In this document: positions 48,301 through 58,762 of the stretch, piece by piece | Numbering within the stretch: the first letter of the stretch is position 1 | How the letters are laid out: each line of letters opens with the position of its first letter | Source of the DNA: Clarireedia homoeocarpa | Lineage: Eukaryota; Ascomycota; Leotiomycetes; Helotiales; Rutstroemiaceae | Length of the DNA stretch: 64,000 nucleotides | Direction of reading: 5' to 3' | Assembly (NCBI GenBank): GCA_001465935.1 | Contig: LNKV01000026.1 | Span: 332,095 to 396,094, forward strand | The notes under the pieces: generated by a model | The model's database searches: none | The model's input: the letters and a program-made list of their open reading frames with translations, nothing else | What the model was told of the DNA's origin: nothing | Program-made: the position numbers and the translations under genes

Positions 48301-50573
48301 ACGATCTCGACCTTGATGCAGCCCCAGGTCAGGCCGAGCCACAAGAGACCGCTGATATCTTTAGTGCGATCGCAGACTTTGCCCGATCCACTCCGGTTGG
48401 ACGCGGTATAACCGCCATTACTGATATCGTCGAGCGAGCCTCAGTAACATCTCCTGAAGCGTGGTTTATCAAGCAGATAGGCGTTGGGTTGCCTCCGTTG
48501 GCTAACATAGCGCCGTTCTCTTCGGGCCATCCTAGCAGTGGCGAGCTCAACGGTATTCTAGCCAAGGCTCGATTGAACGTCCTTGAGATGCTGAACAAGA
48601 CGCTTGCTCTGGCGGCCGTCTCTGAGAGCTGGATGAAGCAAATCCCCGACGTGCCGGCCACAAAACAAGAGCTCGATCAGTGCGCCGTCTTTCAGGGACA
48701 GGCGCTTCTGTCTTGTAAGATGGCTCTGGAGCACGCCGGCCTTGCCAACAACGCGTTTGTTGACTTCAATCACCATGCCAGGGACGAGACTGAGCGCCTC
48801 ATAGGCGAAATTGTCATGTTGAAGGACAGAATCTTGAGTGTAGAAGCTCGATTCAGGGACGAGATTGAGAAAGCCCAAGCACTCAAGGTCGTGGATTTCA
48901 CCTCGTTTGGAATCAGTCGAATCTCAGTCGAAATAAAAGTCAAGAGGCTCAAGACACAGATGGAGGAAGAGATTGCTCAGCTGTGCTTTCAGATCGCGAG
49001 GCATACTCAGGAGTTACAGGCTGGCGACCAGTTTATCAACGATTCTGGCTCGTGGGTCGAATTCTGTCAGCTAACAAGCGGCAACCTTGGATCCATCTAC
49101 AACACCCTGACATCTGTCAAATATGGCATTAAGATCGATGCCGTTGCCTACAAGAATATGATTGAGACCCAGTGGACTGAGATCCGCACCAAAGCTGAGG
49201 ATGTGAAGTCCCTTCTGCAACCTCGCGAAGGCGTCATGGACATGGTAGCCATGGACTTAGGCGACGTCGATGTCGCTAGCAATATGCGACCGAGTTCACT
49301 GCTAGTAGAGATAGCTTTGCCAGCTACGCCCTTGCTCCAGCAGCTACGTGCTCAGGTTAAAAACTCGGCTGTTGTCTGGGACAACATTAGCAAGCTACAG
49401 AAGATCACTTACACCGAAGACATGGTCGGGTACTTAGATAACGTTTCTAACCGGAAGGTTACGCTCCTCGATATCATTAATGACATTCGAGGAGCATACA
49501 TCCAGACCGCCGCCATCCACTACGAGACTGTCGAGCAGATCAGCACCCTGGCACTGCTCCAGAGCACCCGAGCAAACAACCTCGCTAATGGCAAGATCTC
49601 TCCTCACGTCTTCTTAAAGGGAACCTTCACCTCCGTTTCAACGGCTCGCAAGCAGGCCGCTCGTGTCAAAGCCCTTATGGCTAGTACCTCCCCCGAGCTA
49701 AAGATCAAGATCGAGTTGGTCAAGGCCTCTATCAGTGAGATGAAGAAGGCCATCGCTAATGCCAACCTCGACCTGACCCGCCGCGACAAGGCGTACCGCG
49801 ACAAGGTCACTGGCATAATTGTTGAGGGATGCCTGACCGGCTTCGCTACGGGCGGTCTAGTCGCCGCCGCCGCCTTTGCCGCCTACTCGGGCGTGGCGAT
49901 TGCGTCTATTCCTGCTCTGCTTGCGGCCGGCGGTGTCGTTTTCAGCGGCAGAAAGGATGATGACAAGCCCACAGGTAAGGCTGGCGGCGCAGATGGTCCT
50001 AACGGCCATGAGAAGGACGAGACGGACGACGAAGACAAAGAAGACGATGCTAGCAGCTCTGGCGAAGCCGTTGAAGTCGCCATGGACAAGAAGGCCGCTT
50101 CTACTACCGGTAAAGGCAGGAAGGATATCCCTATTCGGAGGCGTGTCGAGGCGGCGCAAGACACCTGGACGGCCCTCAGCAGCATCCTACGCTCTGCCAA
50201 AGACGCTGCCAGCGCGACCACGCTTGGCAAAGCCCTGTTCAATAAAATGAGTCTGGTGGAGCTGTCAATGCTTGTGCAGCTAGTCAATACCGCCGTCATT
50301 GTCATGGAGCGCACGGTCGACGCTATGGAACGCCTCTCCACTCCTCTAGATGATCTGCTTGCCAGCGTTTCCGGAGTGGCCGACATCCTGTCCGACATGG
50401 ATGTCCACTGCGCTCAGTACCAGGTGCAGGCTGGAGATGCTTCGGCCCAGTTTAATAAGAGGGATGCTGAGGTTGTGAAGGCGCAGTGGGCTCAGGTTGC
50501 CGATGCTTGTGAGGCCTGGTTAGACATTTTCAATACGCAGTGTATTTCTCCGCTTTCTTATTCTGTTGTTTAA
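45379..50573 (+). CDS. Giant protein with two alpha-pore-forming-toxin-like modules (putative)
   Basis: Exons 45379-45513, 45567-45827 and 45891-50573 give 1692 residues with no stop. The start MHTILDVIH has no signal peptide. Regions: helical residues 1-140; a segment at about 150-430 that may be a beta-propeller (many short Trp/Gly-rich strands); long helices; a Gly-rich hydrophobic hairpin at about 553-598 (start FWGSIGVMLLGIG) followed by helices with LNQFWGRMF; a linker with four repeats at about 798, 841, 906 and 951; then helices and a second hairpin at about 1443-1486 (GLVAAAAFAAYSG), an acidic insert and a last helical bundle. Helix-hairpin-helix layouts of this kind occur in the ClyA/HBL/Cry6 alpha-pore-forming family. 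Homology is inferred from layout only; membrane-remodelling or other functions are possible. Confidence 0.6.
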
Positions 50574-51540
50574 ATTAGAGAACTATTGGTGTCGTAGTTT
50601 TGGAAGCAAAAATTCAAAAATTGCCTCACGAGCGCCGTCTACTTGGTGGGTAGAAAGCGGGTTTCGAGAGGGTGTTGAAGATATGATAGTTCCTGAAGCA
50701 TCAGAGAAAAATGAGACTATAGGGAATCTTAGAGATCTGATTAGCTGGAATACCCTATTTACTAAAGCCGCAAGTATTTGACAGCCAAAGAGATATCCAA
50801 ATATATTGTCCACCTTTTACTATTCTCTCTACATTGTACACTCTACCAAATCCAAGGTTTATAATATTAATATAATAATATTCTAGAGGATATTATACTT
50901 TATTATCGAAAAGATTATTATTATCGTCACTATCCTCCTTAACTAAAAGGCTATCTAGGTCGGTATCTATTCCAGAGTCTTCTTCATTATCGAACAAGCT
51001 GTCCATATTGGAATCGGAGGTGCTCTTATCGTTAAGTGTCGGTATATCTTCACTATATCTCGCTCGAGGTATGGATATACGTCCGGGGAGAAGAGGCTAT
51101 ATGAAGAAGAGATAAAGAAGAGACGAGAAGAGACAAGGAAGACAAGGGACTGGGAAGACGGATGTCAAGAGAGAGAATATTGGTTAGGGAGTGGGCGATG
51201 AGAAAGGAGAGTACGAAAGGGGCCAGCCCTTTATACTTTAGGTCAGAGTCGGTCACAATGAACGGTTTCTGGTACCGTGGCACCCTCAAGAGTCCGGGGG
51301 GCCGCCAGGTGGGAAGTGGGAAGAGAAGAAGAGTGATGAGTGAGACGAGAAGGAAGAGGTAATGACTTCGCTGAGTGCACGGTCCAGGGTACCTGGATCG
51401 AGGTGCGTGTTGGGGAGAGATGGGGTGTGGAATTAGCCGAGAACTGGTTAGCAGACCCCCAAAAACAGCGACCAAACCCACCGAAAACAGCAGCCTGCTA
51501 ACCGTTTCACCGTATATACCGCACGGGTCTCTTTAACTTT
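50574..51540. other. Intergenic region with purine-rich tract
   Basis: No convincing gene. A minus-strand frame at 51053-51481 is mostly the reverse reading of a purine-rich stretch and is not accepted. A 9-bp inverted repeat closes the region (see 51446-51503). The 50930-51060 part read on the minus strand is acidic (DSGIDTDLDSLL) and may be a transposon relic, but the evidence is thin. Confidence 0.45.
51446..51503. repeat. 9-bp inverted repeat before the helicase fragment
   Basis: GGTTAGCAG at 51446-51454 faces CTGCTAACC at 51495-51503 across a 40-nt loop. It lies just upstream of the truncated helicase frame and may mark the edge of a mobile element. Confidence 0.6.
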
Positions 51541-52881
51541 GCAGAAGACAAGATGGAAGCCTTGAGAAGGAAATCTGTACTCCTTATTGACGAGGTGTCT
51601 ATGGTTGACGGGAGACTTCTGGACTTCATCTCTTCCGTCTTTGCAAGGTTGAAGGGCAATAACCGGCCGTTCGGAAACATGCATGTAATTGTCTTTGGAG
51701 ACCTCATGCAACTTCCACCGGTAGATGGCATCAAGGTCTTCAAGGCCGCGGTCTGGAGACTCTTTCATCCGCTCTTCTTAGAGCAACCGCGCAGGCAGAG
51801 CGACCAAAAGTTCTTCCGTGTTTTGAACAAGATACGCTTTGGGATTGTAGATAATGAGGTCAAGGAAGTCCTCACAGAACGCTGGCAACAATACGATCCT
51901 CTCCAAATCGTCTGGAACACCACATACCTCTGCTCTCTACGCAAAGAAGCGGACGCGATGCACCACACCGTACTTTCAGGAATGCCTCAAGAGAGGGCCG
52001 TGACATATAATGCCGTCGACTTTGAGAATGGAGAGAGTGTCAGGGACAGAATTCTCTAGAACGTTCAAGCGAGGGACTAACTTTCCCAGCAAAGTTATCT
52101 GCAACATAGGCGCTAAGGTCATGTTCCTCACCAACAGCATGCTGGCAGAGAAAGGGATTTCCAACGGGTCTATTGGTGTCATAACAGATAACTTGGACAA
52201 CGATGATGTCGAGGCTGCATTTCCCACTCGGGATGGAATTTAGGTATGACTGCTCTGTAATTTGAACCTACGGCTCCACCCCCTGCACTGTACATTGTGT
52301 GAGATTGTAAACTTGATTGATTCTTGTAACTATGGATAATATGGAATCTTTTATAGATATCCATCTTTATGACAAACGCCTTATGACAAACGCTTTATGG
52401 CAAACGCATGGCGAACGCATGGCAAACGCTTTGTGGCAAACGCATGACAAACGCATGGCAAACGCCTTATCGCAAACGCAAAACAAACGCATTGCAAACG
52501 CCTTTGTTTGTGGTGATTCATTCGATCTTACACATTGCCCCTGTACGTTCAGAACCTAACGGTTACTAGGTGCTCCAGCTGCACAGGTCGTCTTCAACAT
52601 TCCAATCTTACGGAGCAGAATACCGACGGTGGCAGCTGCCCATTCTCAACGCGTTTGCTCTCACGATCCACAAAGTGCAGGGTCTTTCCTTGCCGTCCAT
52701 TACCCTCGCACTGAACAAGAGTATCTTTTCTGAAGGGCAAGCATTTGTAGGATTGAGTCGAGCAACAACGTTAGAAGGAGTCTTTTTGACGCAGCTGGAC
52801 TTCGATGCGATCAAGGCCGACCCTGAGGCTATTGCAGAATATAATAGATTGAGAACAGTAGCCTCGCAATTGCAAACATAG
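51541..52881 (+). pseudogene. PIF1-like DNA helicase fragment (probably transposon-derived)
   Basis: The frame 51553-52059 shows Walker B-like VLLIDEVSMVDG and motif III GDLMQLPPV, then SVRDRIL. A one-frame shift near 52055 leads to FPSKVICNIGAKVMFLTN and GSIGVITDN. After about 330 bp of repeat-bearing DNA, 52615-52881 gives NAFALTIHKVQGLSLPSI and QAFVGLSRATTLEGVFL, the last helicase motifs. The Walker A motif (GxxGTGKS) is missing upstream, so the protein cannot bind ATP normally. The 52242-52569 part has GT..AG ends and might be an intron. Such PIF1-like genes occur in Helitrons and as dispersed fungal copies. No Rep domain is visible nearby. Confidence 0.75.
52367..52505. repeat. Minisatellite of 11-14-bp units with core CAAACGC
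   Basis: About eleven imperfect copies of ATGGCAAACGC, some with a TTT or CTT spacer, lie inside the helicase fragment between the motif-III and motif-V parts. Confidence 0.85.
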
Positions 52882-53204
52882 CTGTATCTCATGGCTTCCC
52901 AATGTAGCTTCTCGAGCCGTGATTGAATACATTCACTTGCCGCATTCACCTCTGAAAACAGGGCCTAATTGAGTGATTCACGCATCTTCTGAATGATTCA
53001 CAACACTTGAGGGGTCAAATGCTACAGGTGCTGAGTGCTATAGCTTCCATTTTTTACGGCTGGTGGATTATTTTTTTCTGGTGGGTCACGAGATCTCGCC
53101 TTATGCGGCTAACCTCCAGGCCCAAATTTGCACTGCAACTCCCAGGTCATTGTCGCCGGCTAGTTATTCTATGAAATCAGCTGAAATGACTCGGTACCAC
53201 CACC
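52882..53204. other. Intergenic, no gene seen
   Basis: Gap between the helicase fragment and the 3' end of the alcohol acetyltransferase gene. Nothing recognisable. Confidence 0.45.
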
Positions 53205-54844
53205 TTATTCCTTCGCAATGCTTCTAAGTCGATGTTCCAAATTGTTCCTAATAATATTGACATGGTCCTCCCTCATGACGCCCCTTTCAGAGCCGAGACA
53301 AAGAGTCATATCTCCTCCTTTTACTGTCGCCATAGCAAGCAAAAGAGGTCCATCATACATTGCCGGCATGTTCGCGAAGAACAGCTTGCTAAGGGTTGCC
53401 TTGGCAGTGAGATCACGATCACCACTAGTGCCCTCAACAACCCCCAAATTCGTAAGCAAAAAAGCACTCTGCCTCTTTCCACCAAGTAAGCTAGTGAAAT
53501 ACTTCTGGAAATCGCGGACCAACTTCAGTGCCCCAATATCCTGATCTGCGGGAGAATTTGTTGCCGTTGCTATGTATTGTCTGGTTTCACGCGCGGAATC
53601 CCATAGTTGTTCGTCACTTCCTTCTAACCCAGGCGATGAGGGAGAGCAACAAGAAATATACCCCCTTGGCGTTGGGTTCTCGCACGAAAATATGGGTTTT
53701 GCGGCCGAGACATATACGCCAATAGTATCATCAGTGACACCGCTATGCGCTACAGCAAGCCTTCTCATTGAAACAGCGATTGGAACCTCAAACCTGCTAG
53801 ACTTCTCAGTTGCAAAAATTTGCGCCGATTCTCTCGCCAGTAGCACAGTCGTAAGTGCGGTAATGGTCGTTTTCTCTTGTCGACATCTCGTGACTAGCTT
53901 CTCTGTGACTTCAGAATCCAGAGAGAATGATTTTATGCGTGCCAGTCGCCGAGGCGGGATGTTCTGCGGGATGAGCGGACCTGTCCATTTTAGACGGTCT
54001 GTAGGATACAGAACGGCCAAGAAGAACCGTCGAAGAAGGAAGGAGATGGATGTAGTTAGGTTGATGGCTTCTTCCATATTTGGCGGTAGGAGCTCCCTAG
54101 GCACCTCCAATAGTGTTTCTATAGTTGTAGGATCCACGCATTTCGAGCCAAAGTCTGATAGAGTGGCACTCGCGAGGAGAGAGTTGAGATGTGATTGGAA
54201 AGTTTTATGAAAACTGGCGCCTGATAGTCCGTCGCAGATTGCGTGGTGGAAGAAGAAGCCAACTGCCAAATTGATTGTGTCTTGGTCTCCCGGTGCAATA
54301 GCTCTGTTGGTTTCATCAGTGAACCCTGGAGAAGCCATGAAGACCCTCCAGAGAGGACCTTTGCCTTCCGCTTCATCCTCAAACCCTCTCTGAAGACCTT
54401 CTTCAATGAATGTTTCAATCCCATTCTCTGGATTCACATGGGCGAATTGAACGACCTTGCTGAGATTGATTCTTGGGAGATGGATCCATCGAGGGTTTGC
54501 TGAAGATTCCCCCTCTATGCTGACAGAGAGGAAAGGATGAGCAAGGATAGTTGAGGCGACGGATTTGTAGATGAGCGCTTTGAAATATGTGAGATTAAGA
54601 AGTGATTGTTTAGATAGAGAGGCAGGGAGCTGGTAGATGGCAGTGACAGTGCTGGAGTTGAAAAATTTGAGATTATTGCGAGCAATATAGAAGCGTTCCA
54701 AAGTACCTGAGGTTGAAGTAAGCTACAATGAAATACTGCCTTACAGCCGCTTAAAATCAAAAGTGGTTGTCTCTTACCAAGTTCACGAAAGGGGATATCC
54801 ATCTCAAGTCCTGCGCCAGTGTCCCATGAAGTCATAAATCTCAA
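53205..54844 (-). CDS. Alcohol acetyltransferase-like protein (AATase family)
   Basis: Exons 54844-54778 and 54706-53205 give 522 residues. The first exon codes for MRFMTSWDTGAGLEMDIPF; a start three codons later (MTSW) is equally possible. The second exon opens with TLERFYIARNNLKFF, the typical family N-terminus. The catalytic HxxxDG appears as FFHHAICDGLSG near residue 175, and LLTNLGVVEG and FFANMP match the C-terminal domain. Members move acetyl from acetyl-CoA to alcohols or related small molecules. The gene is intact and next to a second, unrelated acyltransferase, a monooxygenase relic and PKS pieces, so it may have acted on a polyketide. It is also plausible as an independent ester-forming enzyme. 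Confidence 0.85.
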
Positions 54845-55582
54845 AGCGTCTATCTAGACACAAACAGCAAAAATGCCAAGAATCCAGGAATGATCACGTT
54901 GACGCAGAAATTCTTTCTTACTTTGTTTTCCCGCTGCGAGTACACCCAACAATCTTATTTTCCTCGTTTCATGACATCAATGAGTGATCGACCCTCCATT
55001 CACCGCCGGCTTCCGTATTTCATGGTAGCTACGACGAGTTCCAATTAAGCGAGGGCTCGCCCAGCTAGATAGGCATCAAAACAAACTGCACCAAAAGCCC
55101 AAAACCTCGTTCGTGCCTGACTAATACTCACTACCTTTGCCCATCGGGTTAGCATCAAGTCTCCGCTATAAGTTTATTCGACACAATTCTGTAACCTCCT
55201 GCAGTTCCAACCATTTCGTCAAGTGGGGTCCCTTGGCACTTCACAGCCCGGTGACCGAGCCATCGACGACAATGATGGGAAGGATCAAACCCGAAGTCAC
55301 CGAACACTGACTGCAACGACTTGATTGACAATAATTGTTTGGTAAAAGAAATTGTATTCGTTCGTCAAAAGTGGCGTTGTGATGTTTTAGTTGCTGGCAG
55401 TGTCGTTTCTGATGCCCATGAGGAAGTTATGTTGCGCCGCAGTCTTCAGCCGGCCGGAAGCCGAACAACCTGGAACGGACTGCCGGAAATGATTTGATTT
55501 AGCTCAATTGCCCTATCAGCGAATTTGATCGCTTTTATAACGAAAATCTACTCCTCTGCACCCAAACCACTTCTCTACCCAA
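54845..55582. promoter_or_regulatory. Divergent region between acetyltransferase and monooxygenase relic
   Basis: 738 bp upstream of both genes. A TATA-like cttttataacg lies at about 55531-55541, some 40 nt before the monooxygenase start. No gene seen. Confidence 0.5.
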
Positions 55583-56612
55583 ATGGACAGTAAAACAGAC
55601 GTCAGTACGATGCAAGCAGACAAACGGCGTTTTGCGATCATTCTCGGCGCTGGTGCGGCTGGCATAATTCAAGGATGCGCATTTCTGCGCGAAGATGTCC
55701 TTCCACTTGAAGAATTTCACATTTTGGACAGGAATGAGTCGTTTAGTGGAGTGTGGTGGAGCAATACATATCCGGGGGCTGCATGCGACATTCCCAGTAA
55801 TGAGTATTGCATCAGTTGGGCTTTGAATCCTTGTTCGTTTGATTTTCAATTTCCGGTCCAGCCAACATTTCCATATATCACATTTAGTTCAATTCTAGCC
55901 TTAGGCATGAATCCCTAGATGGCTAACAAATGATACTCTAAAAAGACTGGAGCAGAACATACGCTCCACAAGCAGAGATCCAACAATATTTCGAAGGAGT
56001 TGCGCTGAAATACCAGCTCGACAAGTCAACGACTTTCAACACAGAGATTGTCAGTGCCACATGGGACGACTCACGCCTATTGTGGTTTGTTCAAACTCAA
56101 GACTCTAAGAGCGGTTCTCAGAAAATATGGTGCTGTAATATGGTAGGTGAAATTTCTCTTCTTGCGGGACCTGCCTCCAGTCTACTATCGTTCCCAAATC
56201 GCTGTAATGCAGATCGGATGGCTTCATTGTCCAGGCTACTTGAGCTTTTTGAAATTATTATATATGCAGAGATTAACGTGTGTCAGCTTGTCAGTGCTGC
56301 GGGAGCATTTGGCATGCCTAAGAAGGCCGATATCGCAGGACTCGAAACATTCAAAGGCGAACAATGGCATCTTGGAAGTTGGCCAAAAGACGCTGATTTA
56401 AAAAACAAATCTGTAGCAGTCATTGGAACCGGGCCATCCGCCGGACAAGCCATTCCGAGTATTTATCCTGAGGTGAAGCAGTTGACGGTGTACCAGCGAA
56501 GTCCAGGACATTGTCTGCCTCGTAACGATGTTTCCATAAGCGGGTCCAGGAAGTGGGTGTTCGCTCACATTCCATTGGTACAACGTAGCTACCGATGGTT
56601 TGGTATGGCACA
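55583..56612 (+). pseudogene. Baeyer-Villiger-type FAD monooxygenase, C-terminally truncated
   Basis: Exons 55583-55832, 55946-56146 and 56270-56612 read in frame for about 265 residues. Seen in order: first Rossmann motif ILGAGAAGI, the GVWWSNTYPGAACDIPS block shared by class B monooxygenases, WSRTYAPQAEIQQYF, the Baeyer-Villiger fingerprint FKGEQWHLGSWP (FxGxxxHxxxWP), and the second Rossmann motif VIGTGPSAGQ. The reading ends at about 56612 with a donor-like GTAAAT, and no continuation is found: the next DNA is the 3' end of the convergent acyltransferase gene. The family is usually 500-600 residues, so about half is lost. Whether a short protein is made is unknown. The preserved part has no stops, so the truncation seems recent. 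Confidence 0.75.
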
Positions 56613-56706
56613 GGTAAATTCATCCCATAAGATCTACTGGTGTCTGTTGAACTCTCTAATCACTCCTCTCAGTTTGGTTTCGTGGCCAAGCCCCAGTCCC
56701 CGTAAC

Positions 56707-58195
56707 CTAAGCCAGATGCGTCTCACTCAAGACTTCAAGTGTCCAGAATTGGTCCCACTCAGAGTCCAACATGAGTCTTGCCATTGCCGTCTTTTCGATC
56801 CAGATTATTACTTCCACGTCCCCGTTTCGGTATTGCACACTTGGTATAGCGCGGGGGATGCGATCTTTGAAAGGTTTCAAAGGTCGGGCCTTGTCGAGGA
56901 AGCCCAGTCCGGCACCCCAATCCAGTTCTGGGTATGGAACGTCCTTCAAATTACTGATGACCAAGGTGGGGTTGAGTGTTTGAGTATATTGCATACGCTC
57001 CTCGGACAGGTTGTCAGTTCTTTCAAGCCAGCCAATGACATCCCGAAGATGTTTGGTGTTGAAGTCCGCCATAGCACTATTGATGCTTTCGGCGAGTTCG
57101 GCCATACTGCTATCGGGTGGATGAAGTGGCAATGTGATAGGAAATCCAAGTGCCGCATTTCCCATAAACTCCACTGGGAGAGGAGGGTCGAGCCGCAGAC
57201 GCCCATCGATGGCCATCGACAGGTTACCTCTCAACTCAACATCAGACAATCCCTCTGGCGCTCTAGAGAAGCGAGCCAGATTCACGTGGGTCCAGAAGAA
57301 CGAAGCGAGTGCATTATTTACTGTGATCCATGTCTTGTGCCCGTTGGCCGCTCCGGACTCTGCGTCTCCAGATCTGCCGGAGCCCGAGACAAGTCTGCAT
57401 AATGCATCGAGTTTGGACTTTGAGATGGAGAAAATGCCCAGCTGTATATCTGCTACCGTGCCTCCATTGCCATCGATGAGGGCTGCTTGACTGGCCTCGG
57501 TCATACCGGCATTGACGGAATGCAACTTGAACTCCCGTACTTCATTCTTCTGTACTTCTGCATTTCCGTGCATGAGTGGTCCTCTGTCTAGCATGTCCTG
57601 GCTGACAGATATTCCGGTATTTCCCGAATCTGTGCTCTCCCACTTCGCTCTTGACTTGCTAGCCCAGACACACAGCTGGTTGTAGTGTGCTATAACATCG
57701 GAGGCAGTGTGAATGACTGTCGTGAACAGGATGAGGCCTCCGTCAATAAAATTTGCCTGCGCTCCAAACACAGGAGATTCTGCCATTTTCATGAAGCCTG
57801 GAACTGGTGAGAGCATCTCCTCATCCAGAACGTCGACGGGGAAATTGAGCTTAGCGAGACTTTTGTACGAATATTTCCAAGTCTTGCCGGATCCAGTGGT
57901 CATGTTGTTGAAGATAAGAGGAGCTGATTGTTCATCTCCCGGCCTCGGGCCACGTATCTCGTACCTGTCAGTGGAGCCATTGGCAAGTACAATGCGTCCT
58001 CGAAGGAATGGAATTTCGTTGATTGTTTCCTCAAGTGCTTGATTCAAGTGCTTGTATATTTCTGTAGTGATCGCTCGTCGGAATCCGAAAGAATTGGAGG
58101 TTCGCAATTACATAGGTCCGTGGCATGAGATGATCGATAGGAGACAAGGTCGCCAACAAAGGTCCAGCATCATTGGATGGAATGGATGAAGTCAT
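56707..58195 (-). pseudogene. BAHD/trichothecene-O-acetyltransferase-like protein with one frameshift
   Basis: The main frame runs 58107-56707 (466 residues) and includes FLRGRIVLANG, the catalytic HxxxD as HTASD, NALASFFWTHVNLAR and VISNLKDVPYPELDWGAG in place of the usual DFGWG. The natural N-terminus lies in another frame: MTSSIPSNDAGPLLATLSPIDHLMPRTY starting at 58195, continuing FFRIPTSDHY. It must shift by one base near 58065-58080 to enter ITTEIYKHLNQALEETI. No intron fits the join. The gene is therefore frameshifted, or the assembly has an error there. Members acylate hydroxyls of secondary metabolites. Tail-to-tail with the truncated monooxygenase. Confidence 0.7.
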
Positions 58196-58762
58196 GTTGA
58201 ATAATAACACGGGTGAATGATGGAGGAAACCAGCCGGACGTATTTCTTACTCTGGCTGGGAATAAGCAAATTCTGTGGGATATAGGTTGCTGAGCGCTGG
58301 GCAAGAAATATCCCCAGTTGTAAAAGCCGTAATTGATTGTCGTCCGAAGTCCCTACAATGTAATATCCGAATGCCCTCATGTTTTATTACTTTAAATTAG
58401 CCATAGAATTGCGTGATTATGGGCCCACAAAAGCCTACCAAATCACTACTCAGGATGCCCATAAAGGACTCCTATTCCCATAGATTTAGATAGGTCAATC
58501 AAGTCATTTTATCTAACACCAGTCTTTCCGTCGGGGTCCGCGCGGGTTCCGGGCTTCAGTAATAGGCTGGTATTCAACCGATCCAGTGGTTTCTGGATCG
58601 GCCTATCCACTGGAAGTCAATGATACTGTGTGACACTCTAATTTACCGTAGACTAGGAGACCCGTTTACAAATTACTCAATAAAGGCAGTAAGCATGATC
58701 TCTTACGGCTGAAAAGAATCAAATGATTTTTGCATGTCCATTGCTATGTGACTTTCGCTATC
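58196..58762. promoter_or_regulatory. Divergent region between acyltransferase and thioesterase genes
   Basis: 567 bp between two genes that run apart. It includes the hairpin listed at 58578-58601. No gene seen. Confidence 0.5.
58578..58601. repeat. Hairpin with 9-bp perfect arms
   Basis: CCGATCCAG, a 6-nt loop, CTGGATCGG. Further nested pairs surround it (ATAGGC at 58562 with GCCTAT at 58601; CCAGTGG with CCACTGG), so the whole 58560-58615 stretch is strongly palindromic. Confidence 0.75.

Noticed and set aside
49857..50398. Antisense frames of 100-171 codons inside the giant protein gene
   Set aside because: Mirror of GC-rich coding sequence; no family features.
51053..51481. 142-codon minus-strand frame rich in Leu, Ser and Pro
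   Set aside because: Reverse reading of a purine-rich tract; not a plausible membrane protein pattern and no start context.
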